Below, piece by piece: positions 35,784 to 44,543 of a stretch of DNA of 64,000 nt. Position 1 is the first letter of the stretch. Every line of letters begins with the position of its first letter. A model generated the notes under the pieces. It was not told where the DNA came from, searched no databases, and worked only from the letters and a program-made list of their open reading frames with translations. Position numbers and translations under genes: made by a program. The DNA is from Paenisporosarcina quisquiliarum_A (GTDB taxonomy: Bacteria > Bacillota > Bacilli > Bacillales_A > Planococcaceae): the NCBI RefSeq assembly GCF_043641925.1, contig NZ_JBHZRU010000013.1:1-64000 (forward strand), written 5' to 3'.

Positions 35784-37070
35784 ATGACATCAGTAGTAGT
35801 AGTTGGAACACAATGGGGAGACGAAGGAAAAGGTAAAATTACCGACTTTCTTTCAGAGCATTCAGAAGTAATTGCTCGCTACCAAGGTGGAAATAATGCA
35901 GGACATACCATTATTTTTGGTGGAGAAACATATAAACTTCATTTAATTCCATCAGGGATTTTTTATAAAGATAAAATTTCTGTTATCGGGAACGGAATGG
36001 TTGTCGATCCAAAAGCATTAGTAAAAGAATTAAAAGGACTTCATGAACGCGGTGTAACGACAGAAAATTTACGAATTTCTAATCGTGCACATGTCATTTT
36101 ACCTTATCACTTAAAACAAGATGAAGTAGAAGAAGCACGACGTGGGGCTAATAAAATCGGAACAACTGGTAAAGGGATTGGTCCAGCTTACATGGACAAG
36201 GCTGCGCGAGTTGGGATCCGTATGGCAGATTTGTTAGATCACGTTGTATTCGAAGAAAAACTTCGCCATAACTTAAACGAGAAAAACCGTATGTTCGAGA
36301 AGTTCTACGAAACTGAAGGCTTTACAGTGGAAGAGATTATGGAAGAATACTACGGTTACGGGCAAGAAATTGCTAAATATGTAACAGATACATCTAAAGT
36401 GTTAAACGATGCTTTAGACGAAGGACGCCGCGTATTGTTTGAAGGCGCACAAGGCGTTATGTTAGACATCGACCAAGGAACATATCCATTTGTGACGTCA
36501 TCTAACCCAGTAGCTGGTGGGGTTACAATAGGAGCGGGTGTTGGACCAACGAAAATTAGTCATGTTGTAGGGGTTTGTAAAGCTTATACATCACGTGTTG
36601 GTGATGGTCCGTTCCCAACTGAACTATTTGACGAAGTTGGCAATCAGATTCGTGAAGTTGGGAAAGAGTACGGAACGACAACTGGTCGTCCACGTCGAAT
36701 CGGTTGGTTCGATAGTGTTGTTGTACGTCATGCTCGTCGTGTTAGTGGTTTAACGGATTTAACAGTTAATTCAATTGACGTATTGTCTGGACTGGATACG
36801 GTAAAAATCTGTACAGCTTACAAGTACAAAGGTGAATTAATTACAGAATATCCTGCAAATCTTAGAATGCTTGCTGACTGCGAACCTGTTTACGAAGAGC
36901 TTCCAGGCTGGCATGAAGATGTTACGTCATGTAAATCATTAGATGAACTACCTGATAATGCACGTCATTACTTAGAACGCGTGTCACAGTTAACAGGCGT
37001 ACCAATCTCTATTTTCTCAGTAGGACCTGATCGAAACCAAACGAATATTGTAGCGAGCGTGTGGCGCTAA
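35784..37070 (+). CDS. purA: Adenylosuccinate synthetase
   Basis: A 428-residue GTP-dependent enzyme converting IMP and aspartate to adenylosuccinate. GTQWGDEGKGKITD (8-21) is the P-loop; GNNAGHT, TTGKGIGPAYMDKAAR and TTTGRPRRIGWFD follow. ATG at 35784 is six bases after GGAGGTG. Own promoter and terminator. Confidence 0.98.
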   Translation: MTSVVVVGTQWGDEGKGKITDFLSEHSEVIARYQGGNNAGHTIIFGGETYKLHLIPSGIFYKDKISVIGNGMVVDPKALVKELKGLHERGVTTENLRISNRAHVILPYHLKQDEVEEARRGANKIGTTGKGIGPAYMDKAARVGIRMADLLDHVVFEEKLRHNLNEKNRMFEKFYETEGFTVEEIMEEYYGYGQEIAKYVTDTSKVLNDALDEGRRVLFEGAQGVMLDIDQGTYPFVTSSNPVAGGVTIGAGVGPTKISHVVGVCKAYTSRVGDGPFPTELFDEVGNQIREVGKEYGTTTGRPRRIGWFDSVVVRHARRVSGLTDLTVNSIDVLSGLDTVKICTAYKYKGELITEYPANLRMLADCEPVYEELPGWHEDVTSCKSLDELPDNARHYLERVSQLTGVPISIFSVGPDRNQTNIVASVWR

Positions 37071-37078
37071 AATTTTTT

Positions 37079-37112
37079 AAGCGGAGAAAGGAAACTTTCT
37101 TCGCTTTTTTTC
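37079..37112 (+). terminator. purA terminator
   Basis: AAGCGGAGAAAG (37079-37090) pairs with CTTTCTTCGCTT (37095-37106), one mismatch, GAAA loop, then T7. Confidence 0.9.
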
Positions 37113-37156
37113 GTATGTAAAAGATAGAAGGTTTTTCCAGGTGGGGGGAGATTGAA

Positions 37157-38047
37157 ATGATGTACGTTAAAAAGTACTGGTTTTGGTTCGCTATAATGGC
37201 AGTTTTGATCAGTTGGACAGCAAATACATGGTATTTTAAGTCAAAACAGATTGATGCACCCATATTTTTAACTCATTATATTGAGGAAAGCATCGGTAAC
37301 CCAACTTTTCTAACGCTTTATTACATTACAAACAAGTCCGATCATAAAGATTTACAAGTGGTTAAGTTGGATGATTTACTATTATATCCGCAGCAGCACG
37401 ATGGGTTCATTTTTATGGACAGTGATCAATTACATCGACAAAATGTTCACCAAGAATTTACCCATCATTACATTAGAAAAACGACCTTTGAGATTAATAA
37501 AGATCTTCTAAGTCCTCACCACTTAAAAGATGGGATAGATGTAAAAAATATCGAAGCGATATTTTCAGAAAGAGCACCAATGACTGTTCCAATTGGACAC
37601 ATTCGGTTGTTACCTCCCGTTGCAGTTAGTAATGTACTCCAATCTGTGACCAGTTCCAGTAGTAGCGCCGGAGATAATCGAATAGTATATTCAGCAAATG
37701 AGCCTTTATCTATTGAAAAAGTTGATCTCCCATTTGACCAAAAAGTAAAAGGATTATACGAAATCGAATTAATGAAAAATCAAATATTCACTAATGGTGA
37801 CCAAAACAAAACAGCAAATCAAGAACTAGCAACAGAATGGCCAATAGAACTCGAAACAAGAGATCGATTTATTTCAACGATTCAAATCAATATGGAGTCA
37901 AAAAGTATGGTAAGCCTGCAATTTATGATAAAAGGTGAGACAAGAAATGAAAAATCTTTTCAAATCCCTTTTCATGTTGCCGAAGAACCCTTTTTAACTC
38001 AATCAGAGGTTTATTCTTTTATCAATAACGCTACGGAGGTAAGGTGA
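37157..38047 (+). CDS. Unrecognised membrane-anchored protein
   Basis: A 296-residue protein with one N-terminal hydrophobic segment (~7-25), probably a signal anchor, and an outward-facing soluble domain of about 270 residues. No catalytic motif, Cys pair or repeat was seen; a Ser-rich patch (SVTSSSSSAGD, ~164-174) looks like a linker between two subdomains. GGGGGGAG RBS before ATGATG. It ends one base before the next gene's start, with GGAGG of that gene inside its 3' end, so the two form an operon between purA and the YitT gene. I do not recognise the family. Confidence 0.8.
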   Translation: MMYVKKYWFWFAIMAVLISWTANTWYFKSKQIDAPIFLTHYIEESIGNPTFLTLYYITNKSDHKDLQVVKLDDLLLYPQQHDGFIFMDSDQLHRQNVHQEFTHHYIRKTTFEINKDLLSPHHLKDGIDVKNIEAIFSERAPMTVPIGHIRLLPPVAVSNVLQSVTSSSSSAGDNRIVYSANEPLSIEKVDLPFDQKVKGLYEIELMKNQIFTNGDQNKTANQELATEWPIELETRDRFISTIQINMESKSMVSLQFMIKGETRNEKSFQIPFHVAEEPFLTQSEVYSFINNATEVR

Positions 38048-38048
38048 C

Positions 38049-38630
38049 ATGCGAAATGGCTTTAAGTATATCCTGACAGGTTATCTTCTCATCTTTCTCG
38101 ATATCCACTTGATCATAGACATACTTCCAGACCCCATTGGCTATTTCATGATTTTACTGGGTACACGAAAAATCGAATTGAATGAATCTGGAATGCATCC
38201 AACTAGGATCGTAGCAACTTTATTGTTATTTCTCTCAATACCAACCGTCCTGATCAATCCTCAACTGTATCAAAATCAAGCTCCGGAATGGTGGGGAATG
38301 TACACTACAGCTACGGGTGTATTAGACCTCATATTGGTTTATTTTTTATTCCAATTAATAAAGAGAGTGGTAGAGCTTCTTCATTCACCAGAGCTTACAT
38401 TAAGAACGGAGAACACGTATAAAGGGTACATGGTTGTGATGTTGATTATCCTATTTATCCAACCGTTTTTAACAAATTTAAGTGAACATACAGCTAATGG
38501 TTTCGCCATTTTCTTAGTATTAGCCGGTTTCATTACTCAAATTATATTTTTGGTTTTCTTACGTACTCTTCAAAAGCAATTTCCATACAACTCTTCTGAT
38601 ACAGGAGAAATCTTGAATTTAAAAGTATAA
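38049..38630 (+). CDS. Unrecognised multi-pass membrane protein
   Basis: A 193-residue protein with about five to six TM helices. The segment IDILPDPIGYFMILLG (~23-38) follows a LPDxIGY pattern seen in several uncharacterised Firmicutes membrane proteins; no function is known. Start ATG with GGAGGTAAGGTGAC before it. Probable partner of the preceding anchored protein: co-transcribed, one exposed domain and one integral membrane component. Transport, sensing and envelope roles are all possible. Confidence 0.75.
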   Translation: MRNGFKYILTGYLLIFLDIHLIIDILPDPIGYFMILLGTRKIELNESGMHPTRIVATLLLFLSIPTVLINPQLYQNQAPEWWGMYTTATGVLDLILVYFLFQLIKRVVELLHSPELTLRTENTYKGYMVVMLIILFIQPFLTNLSEHTANGFAIFLVLAGFITQIIFLVFLRTLQKQFPYNSSDTGEILNLKV

Positions 38631-38632
38631 GA

Positions 38633-38668
38633 AAAGGCTCTCCCCACACGTTGTGGAGAGAACCTTTA
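38633..38668 (+). terminator. Terminator of the membrane pair
   Basis: AAAAGGCTCTCCCCACA pairs with TGTGGAGAGAACCTTT around a three-base loop. The tail has few T. Very similar to the hairpin at 39028-39064. Confidence 0.7.
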
Positions 38669-39027
38669 GTTTGAAGACTTAGTATTAATAAAAAAGTTTA
38701 AAACTTGAAATCTTTTGCAAGGGATTGAGAAAAAAGTGTTGAGCTATTTCTTTTGCTTTCCGTGAACGAAATACTAGCATCGGGAGCCTGGCTTGTTTCT
38801 TCTTTGGGTAGGAGTTTTCGGAAATGGCAAACCACTTTCCTATCAAAAATAGTTTACAGAAACACTCATAAGGTAACGATTACTGTTGCTTGGAATGGAG
38901 GCGGCGACTCGGGCGGAATCAGCAAGAACTGAAGACCCTGGACTGAGCTTCGCGAGGGAAGCGGCTGAAGTCTTGCCCGCCGAAAGCGTCCGCCGCAATG
39001 GAAACCAACAGTATTAATTTATAGTAA
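38669..39027. other. Gene-free stretch holding a structured repeat
   Basis: No coding frame recognised. Between two near-identical hairpins it holds AT-rich sequence (38669-38879) and a GC-rich palindromic element (38880-39014). Confidence 0.6.
38880..39014. repeat. GC-rich palindromic repeat-like element
   Basis: About 135 bp bounded by TACTGTTG (38881-38888) and CAACAGTA (39006-39013). The interior is much more GC-rich than the surroundings and contains partly complementary blocks (GGAGGCGGCGACTC...; ...GAAAGCGTCCGCC). Sequences with GGCGGCGACTC and AAAGCGTCCGCC at the two ends recur, from memory, in intergenic regions of Bacillales. Looks like a non-autonomous repeat or structured RNA. 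Only one copy is seen here. Confidence 0.6.
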
Positions 39028-39064
39028 AAAGGTTCTCCCCACTAATTGTGAAGAGAACCTTTTA
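39028..39064 (-). terminator. Terminator of the YitT gene
   Basis: AAAAGGTTCTCCCCACT with complementary right arm ending GAGAACCTTTT; runs of A and T at the two sides make it bidirectional. Right after the YitT stop codon. Confidence 0.75.
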
Positions 39065-39068
39065 GCAT

Positions 39069-39974
39069 TTAATGAATATTTCGTTTCTTAAAGCGTCCGC
39101 CACGTACTTCTGCAATATTACCAATAGCAAGGAAGGCGTGAGTGTCAATATCTTCAACGATTGTCTTTAATTTGGCTTCTTCTAATCTTGTAATGACAGT
39201 AAAAATGATTTTCTTTTCGTCACCAGTATATGCGCCTTCCCCATGTAAATAAGTAACACCACGACCAAGGCGGTCCATGATCGCTTGACCAACATCATCC
39301 ACGTAATCACTGATAATATAAACAGATTTAGATTCATCAAAACCTTGAATCACAATATCTATTGTTTTAAATGCGATAAAATAGGCAAGTACTGAATACA
39401 TAGCTTGTTCCCATGTAAAAACGAAACCAGCAATAGTAAAAATCATTAAGTTAAAAAACATAATAATTTCGCCTACAGAAAGAGGGGTTGTTTTATTAAA
39501 AAGAATAGCAAGAATTTCAGTTCCGTCTAATGAGCCACCATAACGGATAACTAAACCAACACCAACGCCTAAAGCAATACCGCCAAATACAGTAGCTAAT
39601 AGTAAATCGTCTGTGAAACGTGGAACTGGGTGTAACAAATATGTACTAATCGAAAGAACAGTAATTCCTAAAACGGTTGAAAGTGCAAAGGTTTTACCTA
39701 TTTGTTTATAACCCAGGAAGAAAAATGGAATGTTTAATAAGAAAATAAATAGTCCAAGCTCAAATCCAGTTAAGTGAGCAAGAATAATGGAAATCCCGAC
39801 GATCCCGCCATCTAACAAATGGTTTGGAACTAAAAAGAGTTCAAGACCCATTGCCATAAAAATAGCACCAGCAATGATCATAATAATCCTTTTAACCACT
39901 ACTTTTTTGGGAGTTTTACGATGAGCCACATGAAGTTTCTGCTTGGATGGATTCAAAACAGTGTTTTCGACCAA
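39069..39974 (-). CDS. YitT family membrane protein
   Basis: A 301-residue protein with five to six N-terminal TM helices (YitT_membrane/DUF161) with GGSLDGTEILA (~145-155), and a C-terminal cytosolic DUF2179 domain (KKIIFTVITRLEEAKLKTIV). Several paralogues occur in Bacillales; substrate unknown. TTG at 39974 is preceded by AAGAGGTCTAAAA; an ATG 18 bp upstream would overlap that RBS. Confidence 0.85.
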   Translation of the reverse strand: MVENTVLNPSKQKLHVAHRKTPKKVVVKRIIMIIAGAIFMAMGLELFLVPNHLLDGGIVGISIILAHLTGFELGLFIFLLNIPFFFLGYKQIGKTFALSTVLGITVLSISTYLLHPVPRFTDDLLLATVFGGIALGVGVGLVIRYGGSLDGTEILAILFNKTTPLSVGEIIMFFNLMIFTIAGFVFTWEQAMYSVLAYFIAFKTIDIVIQGFDESKSVYIISDYVDDVGQAIMDRLGRGVTYLHGEGAYTGDEKKIIFTVITRLEEAKLKTIVEDIDTHAFLAIGNIAEVRGGRFKKRNIH

Positions 39975-40330
39975 TTTTAGACCTCTTTTCATACGTGTGT
40001 ATATCTAATTTTACCTTAAAAACGGTCAATCTCCTACGTTGTGGTCTTGAAATATGACAATTATGACAAAAAAATTGTAGAAAGAGTGAAAAAGAGGAAG
40101 AAAGATAGAAGAAAAATATCGAATTTTCAAATAAATTAGGTTTTAAGACACGATTTAATGACAAAATAAACCAATTAATACTAATTGATGGAATGAATGA
40201 GTCATTTTCTTTACATTATGGTCTATGATTACCAATTGAGAAAAAGAGTGTGGTAAATTAGAGGAGCGTGAAAATTCACGTCAATGCTACATTCGAATCA
40301 ATCGGATGGAATTTTGGAAGGGGCTTTATC
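39975..40330. other. Gene-free stretch
   Basis: AT-rich divergent intergenic region between the YitT and peptidase genes. Expected to hold both promoters, but no convincing -35/-10 pair, riboswitch or repeat was found. Confidence 0.4.
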
Positions 40331-41809
40331 ATGAATTTGAAATGGAACACTGGCGATAGTAAGAGGATTTCATCCGATCACAAGCCGTACCGCACATCAA
40401 ATGTGATGAAAAAAGCAGCCGTTACAGCTTTGCTTATTTCTAGTTTTACATTCAACATAGGTTTTGCAAAAGATAACGAATCGGAATCATTGCAAAAAAT
40501 CTATCATATATACGCTAGCGGTCAATATGTAGGGGCAGTATCTGATGAAAAAGCAGTAGATACATTGGTTGATAATAAGATTGAACAAGCAAGAACCCAA
40601 TACGATGGACTTACCTTAAAAGATGGATCAGATATAACTGTCATCCCCGAGCAAGTTTTTGCATCAAATACAGATGATCAAGAAACATTGGATAAGCTAG
40701 ACGACTTGGTAACAGTCGCTGCTAATGCATTTGCATTATCCGTCAATGACGAGATTGCCGTCTACGTCAAAGACTTAGAATCATATCATGAAGTAATTAA
40801 ACAACTAAAACTTCAATCTGTAACTGAAGCAGAGCTCATCGAATTGGAAGCTCGCAAGGATTCTACTGACTCTTTACCACAATTAAAAGAAAACGAAACA
40901 CGTATTTTAGATGTTTTGTTAAAAGAAAGTGTCTCTGGTGTTTCGAAATTAGCGAAACCAGAAACGGTACTGACTGTTGAAGAAGCTGTTAAATTTCTTC
41001 AAAAAGGTTCTTTAGAAGAAAAAGTATATGCGGTGCAAGCTGGAGATGTCTTTAGTGAAATTGCTCAAAAGCATGACTTATCTGCTTCAGAATTAACAAA
41101 ACTTAATCCTGGTTTTACGCAAGAAAGCGTTCTGCAAATTGGACAAGAATTAAAAGTTACAGCCTTAAAACCTCTTATTAATGTAGAAGTATTAAAAGAG
41201 AAGAAAGTTTCTGAAACTGTGAAATTCCAGAACGAAGTAGAAGAAACCGACACTATGTATAAAGGCGACACGAAAGTGAAGCAAGAAGGCAGTGACGGGA
41301 AAAAAGAAATGACTTACTTAATTCGAGAACAGAATGGTGTTCAAACTGGAAAGTCTGTTAAAGAAGAAACTGTGACAGTTGAAGTGAAAAATCATATTGT
41401 GTTAAAAGGAACAAAAGTTATTCCATCAAGAGGTTCAGGATCATTTATGTGGCCAGCTGAAGGTGGATACATTTCCAGTCAGATGGGCCATCGATGGGGC
41501 AGAATCCATAAAGGAATTGACATCGCGCGTCCAAGTGGTTTCACGATTAAAGCGACTGACAATGGAATCGTAACATTTGCAGGCAGAGATGGATCTTTCG
41601 GAAATAAAGTCGTTGTAGACCATCAAAACGGTTATCAAACAGTATATGCTCATCTTGCATCAATCGATGTTAATGTGGGACAAACCGTTCCTCAAGGTTC
41701 TAAACTAGGAATAATGGGTTCAACAGGTAGATCAACTGGAACTCACTTACATTTTGAAGTAATTAAAAATGGTAAACAAGTGAATCCAATTAGTTATTTA
41801 AGAAAATAA
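40331..41809 (+). CDS. Cell-wall endopeptidase with LysM, G5 and M23 domains
   Basis: A 492-residue exported protein. ATG at 40331 after GGAAGGGGC gives a long basic n-region then a hydrophobic signal (~26-44, ending near GFAKD). A LysM (VQAGDVFSEIAQKHDLSASE, ~238-257), a G5 domain (~300-375), and C-terminal M23 peptidase with HKGIDIA and HLHFEV metal ligands. Such enzymes cut peptidoglycan stem-peptide cross-bridges. It precedes walRK, whose regulon contains wall hydrolases; direct control was not demonstrable by a clear WalR box. Confidence 0.9.
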   Translation: MNLKWNTGDSKRISSDHKPYRTSNVMKKAAVTALLISSFTFNIGFAKDNESESLQKIYHIYASGQYVGAVSDEKAVDTLVDNKIEQARTQYDGLTLKDGSDITVIPEQVFASNTDDQETLDKLDDLVTVAANAFALSVNDEIAVYVKDLESYHEVIKQLKLQSVTEAELIELEARKDSTDSLPQLKENETRILDVLLKESVSGVSKLAKPETVLTVEEAVKFLQKGSLEEKVYAVQAGDVFSEIAQKHDLSASELTKLNPGFTQESVLQIGQELKVTALKPLINVEVLKEKKVSETVKFQNEVEETDTMYKGDTKVKQEGSDGKKEMTYLIREQNGVQTGKSVKEETVTVEVKNHIVLKGTKVIPSRGSGSFMWPAEGGYISSQMGHRWGRIHKGIDIARPSGFTIKATDNGIVTFAGRDGSFGNKVVVDHQNGYQTVYAHLASIDVNVGQTVPQGSKLGIMGSTGRSTGTHLHFEVIKNGKQVNPISYLRK

Positions 41810-41817
41810 GAAGTAGG

Positions 41818-41852
41818 GACGGTCAATTTTGTATAAGTTGGCCGTCTTTTTA
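41818..41852 (+). terminator. Peptidase gene terminator
   Basis: GACGGTCAA (41818-41826) pairs with TTGGCCGTC (41838-41846), then T5. Confidence 0.85.
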
Positions 41853-41871
41853 TATAGAAATTTGTCGAATT

Positions 41872-41885
41872 ATTGCCCGGGAAAT
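41872..41885. promoter_or_regulatory. Noc-binding-site-like 14-mer before walR
   Basis: ATTGCCCGGGAAAT differs at one position from the B. subtilis NBS ATTTCCCGGGAAAT. The same 14-mer recurs at 44421-44434. Confidence 0.5.
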
Positions 41886-42006
41886 ACTTCATTCCCATAT
41901 GGATATCCGAGATAGATGCGTATTGATGAAAACCGTGATAGAGTAGGAATATAGAAGTTAATAAAATTTCCTGCCTATATAGATTGTATGAGAGAGGATG
42001 AAATAT

Positions 42007-42714
42007 ATGAGTAAAACAATTTTAGTAGTAGATGACGAGAAGCCGATTGCTGATATTTTACAATTTAACTTAAAAAAAGAAGGCTATAACGTAGTCTGTG
42101 CTTACGATGGAGATGAAGCGCTTGCGAAGGCTGAAGAGATCAAACCAGACTTAATGTTACTAGATATTATGTTACCGAACCGAGATGGAATGGAAGTATG
42201 TCGTGAAATACGTAAAAAATATGATTTTCCGATTATTATGCTGACAGCTAAAGATTCTGAAATTGATAAAGTTTTAGGATTAGAGCTTGGTGCAGATGAC
42301 TATGTGACGAAACCATTCAGCACACGTGAATTAATTGCGCGTGTAAAAGCAAATATGCGTAGACATCAAACGGTACAGTCTGAAGATGAAGAAGCTGCAT
42401 CAAATGATATTGTAGTAGGCTCACTGATTATTCAGCCGGATGCTTATATGGTATTAAAACGAGATGGATCGATTGAGTTAACGCATCGTGAATTTGAATT
42501 GCTTCATTATTTAGGGAAACATATCGGACAAGTTATGACACGTGAACATTTACTTCAAACGGTATGGGGCTATGATTATTTTGGTGATGTGCGAACAGTT
42601 GATGTAACGATTCGTCGTCTTCGTGAAAAAATTGAGGATAACCCAAGCCATCCAGCATGGATTGTAACACGACGCGGCGTTGGGTACTATTTGCGTAATC
42701 CTGAACAGGAGTAA
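42007..42714 (+). CDS. walR: Response regulator WalR (YycF)
   Basis: A 235-residue OmpR-type regulator of the essential wall-homeostasis system. KTILVVDDEKPIADIL start, phospho-acceptor Asp53 (LLDIMLPN), switch Lys in VTKPFSTRE, winged-helix DNA-binding domain ending VRTVDVTIRRLREKIED. ATG at 42007 follows AGAGGATGAAAT; an ATG nine bases earlier is too near the RBS. First gene of walRKHIJ. Confidence 0.97.
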   Translation: MSKTILVVDDEKPIADILQFNLKKEGYNVVCAYDGDEALAKAEEIKPDLMLLDIMLPNRDGMEVCREIRKKYDFPIIMLTAKDSEIDKVLGLELGADDYVTKPFSTRELIARVKANMRRHQTVQSEDEEAASNDIVVGSLIIQPDAYMVLKRDGSIELTHREFELLHYLGKHIGQVMTREHLLQTVWGYDYFGDVRTVDVTIRRLREKIEDNPSHPAWIVTRRGVGYYLRNPEQE

Positions 42715-42719
42715 TAACA

Positions 42720-44543
42720 ATGCAAAAGGTTGGTTTTTTGAAATCCATACACGTTAAAATTGTTCTTATTTATATTTTACTCATATTACTCGCTATGCAA
42801 ATTATCGGATTATACTTTGCACAGGAGTTAGAACAAAAACTTAAAACTAATTTCACCGATTCGATTAAAGAACGGGTGAATTTGGTTGAGTTTAGCGTGC
42901 GTGAAGAAATGACTCGAAAACGGGGAGAAGAAGATCCAACCCCGGAACAAAGTTTAAGAATGGCATTATCTAGTTTGAATTCGGATGACATAATTGAGCT
43001 TCGAGTAGTTGATAATCGGTACCGCATTTTAGCAACTTCGGATACAGAAAATCAATTGATTGTTGGTCAAAAATCAACGGAAAGTTTAGTTAGAAAGTCA
43101 ATTACAGCCGCAAATCCTTATGACGAGGTTAAACTCGATCGTGGAACAGGTGACCGTGTATGGGTACTATCTTCACCAATCGTATCCAAGGGTGAAGTTA
43201 TTGGTACCTTGTATCTTGAATCTAATATTGAATCTGTTTATAAGCAAATGACCGAAATCAACCAAATTTTAGCGGGTGGTACCGCTATGTCTCTAGCTAT
43301 CACCGTTATACTCGGTATCTTTATTGCGCAAACCATCACACGTCCAATTGCTGATATGAGAAGACAAGCTCAAGCCATGGCAAAAGGAAACTTTTCCAGA
43401 AAAGTGCGTGTATATGGGAACGACGAAATTGGTCAACTGGCCATTTCATTTAATCACTTAACCAATCGATTGCAAGAAGCACAGTCAACGACAGAAGGTG
43501 AACGAAGAAAGCTAGCCTCCGTTCTATCGAATATGACCGATGGAGTTATAGCGACAGACCGAAAAGGACGTATTATTTTAATCAATGATCCTGCGCTACG
43601 ACTATTGAGAGTGCCAAGGGATCTAGTTCTTCAACGGCCTATTTCCTCCGTTCTAGGGATTGACACGCAATACGCATTTGAAGATTTAATTCATATGAAG
43701 GAATCCATTAATTTAGATTTTAGTACTCCAGAACGTCCCTATATTTTGCGGGCTAACTTCTCGGTTATTCAAAAAGAAACAGGGTTTGTAAATGGACTGA
43801 TCACGGTCGTTCATGATAATACAGAACAAGAAAAAATTGATATGGAACGTCGAGAGTTTGTTGCGAACGTTTCGCACGAACTGCGTACCCCTTTAACAAC
43901 GATGCGAAGTTATTTAGAAGCACTTGCAGATGGCGCTTGGCAAGATACGGAATTAGCACCAACATTCTTAAAAACGACTCAAACTGAAACCGAGCGTATG
44001 ATTCGTCTTGTAAATGATTTATTACAATTATCGAAAATGGACAGTCGCGATTACGATTTGAATAAGGAAATGGTCGAATTTAATAAATTCTTTAATCGGA
44101 TTATCGATCGTTTTGAAATGTCCAAATCAAATAATGTGAATTTACAACGATTATTGCCGGATGCTCAGTACTTTGTGGAAATTGATACAGATAAATTAAC
44201 TCAAGTAATCGATAATATCATTTCGAATGCATTAAAATATTCACCAGACGGTGGGAACGTTCGATTTGGTGTCATCGTACAAGAAGGTTTTTTGAAAGTC
44301 ATGATTTCTGATGATGGGATGGGCATACCGAAAGAGAACGTTGAACGAATTTTTGATCGTTTCTATCGAGTTGATCGTGCACGTGCAAGGTCGATGGGTG
44401 GAACAGGATTAGGTTTGGCTATTGCCCGGGAAATGATTGAGGCTCATGGTGGATTGATTTGGGCTGAGAGTGAAGAAGGGCATGGTACGACAATTTTCTT
44501 CACCTTACCATTTGAGTTAGATGAGGCAGGTGAATGGGATTGA
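42720..44543 (+). CDS. walK: Sensor kinase WalK (YycG)
   Basis: A 607-residue membrane histidine kinase: TM1 ~12-30, extracellular Cache-like domain, TM2 ~183-203, HAMP, PAS (~265-370), HisKA with SHELRTPLTTM (His386), HATPase with NALKYSPDGG, DDGMGIP and GTGLGLAI. It phosphorylates WalR in response to wall fragments or tension. An NBS-like 14-mer is embedded in the AIAREM codons. Overlaps walH by ten bases. Confidence 0.97.
   Translation: MQKVGFLKSIHVKIVLIYILLILLAMQIIGLYFAQELEQKLKTNFTDSIKERVNLVEFSVREEMTRKRGEEDPTPEQSLRMALSSLNSDDIIELRVVDNRYRILATSDTENQLIVGQKSTESLVRKSITAANPYDEVKLDRGTGDRVWVLSSPIVSKGEVIGTLYLESNIESVYKQMTEINQILAGGTAMSLAITVILGIFIAQTITRPIADMRRQAQAMAKGNFSRKVRVYGNDEIGQLAISFNHLTNRLQEAQSTTEGERRKLASVLSNMTDGVIATDRKGRIILINDPALRLLRVPRDLVLQRPISSVLGIDTQYAFEDLIHMKESINLDFSTPERPYILRANFSVIQKETGFVNGLITVVHDNTEQEKIDMERREFVANVSHELRTPLTTMRSYLEALADGAWQDTELAPTFLKTTQTETERMIRLVNDLLQLSKMDSRDYDLNKEMVEFNKFFNRIIDRFEMSKSNNVNLQRLLPDAQYFVEIDTDKLTQVIDNIISNALKYSPDGGNVRFGVIVQEGFLKVMISDDGMGIPKENVERIFDRFYRVDRARARSMGGTGLGLAIAREMIEAHGGLIWAESEEGHGTTIFFTLPFELDEAGEWD
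44421..44434. promoter_or_regulatory. Noc-binding-site-like 14-mer within walK
   Basis: Second exact copy of ATTGCCCGGGAAAT, one base off the B. subtilis NBS. Confidence 0.45.

Noticed and set aside
40021..40120. WalR-box-like TGTCAT repeats before the M23 peptidase gene
   Set aside because: Repeat spacing is 3 bp instead of 5 and the hexamers deviate from TGTWAH.
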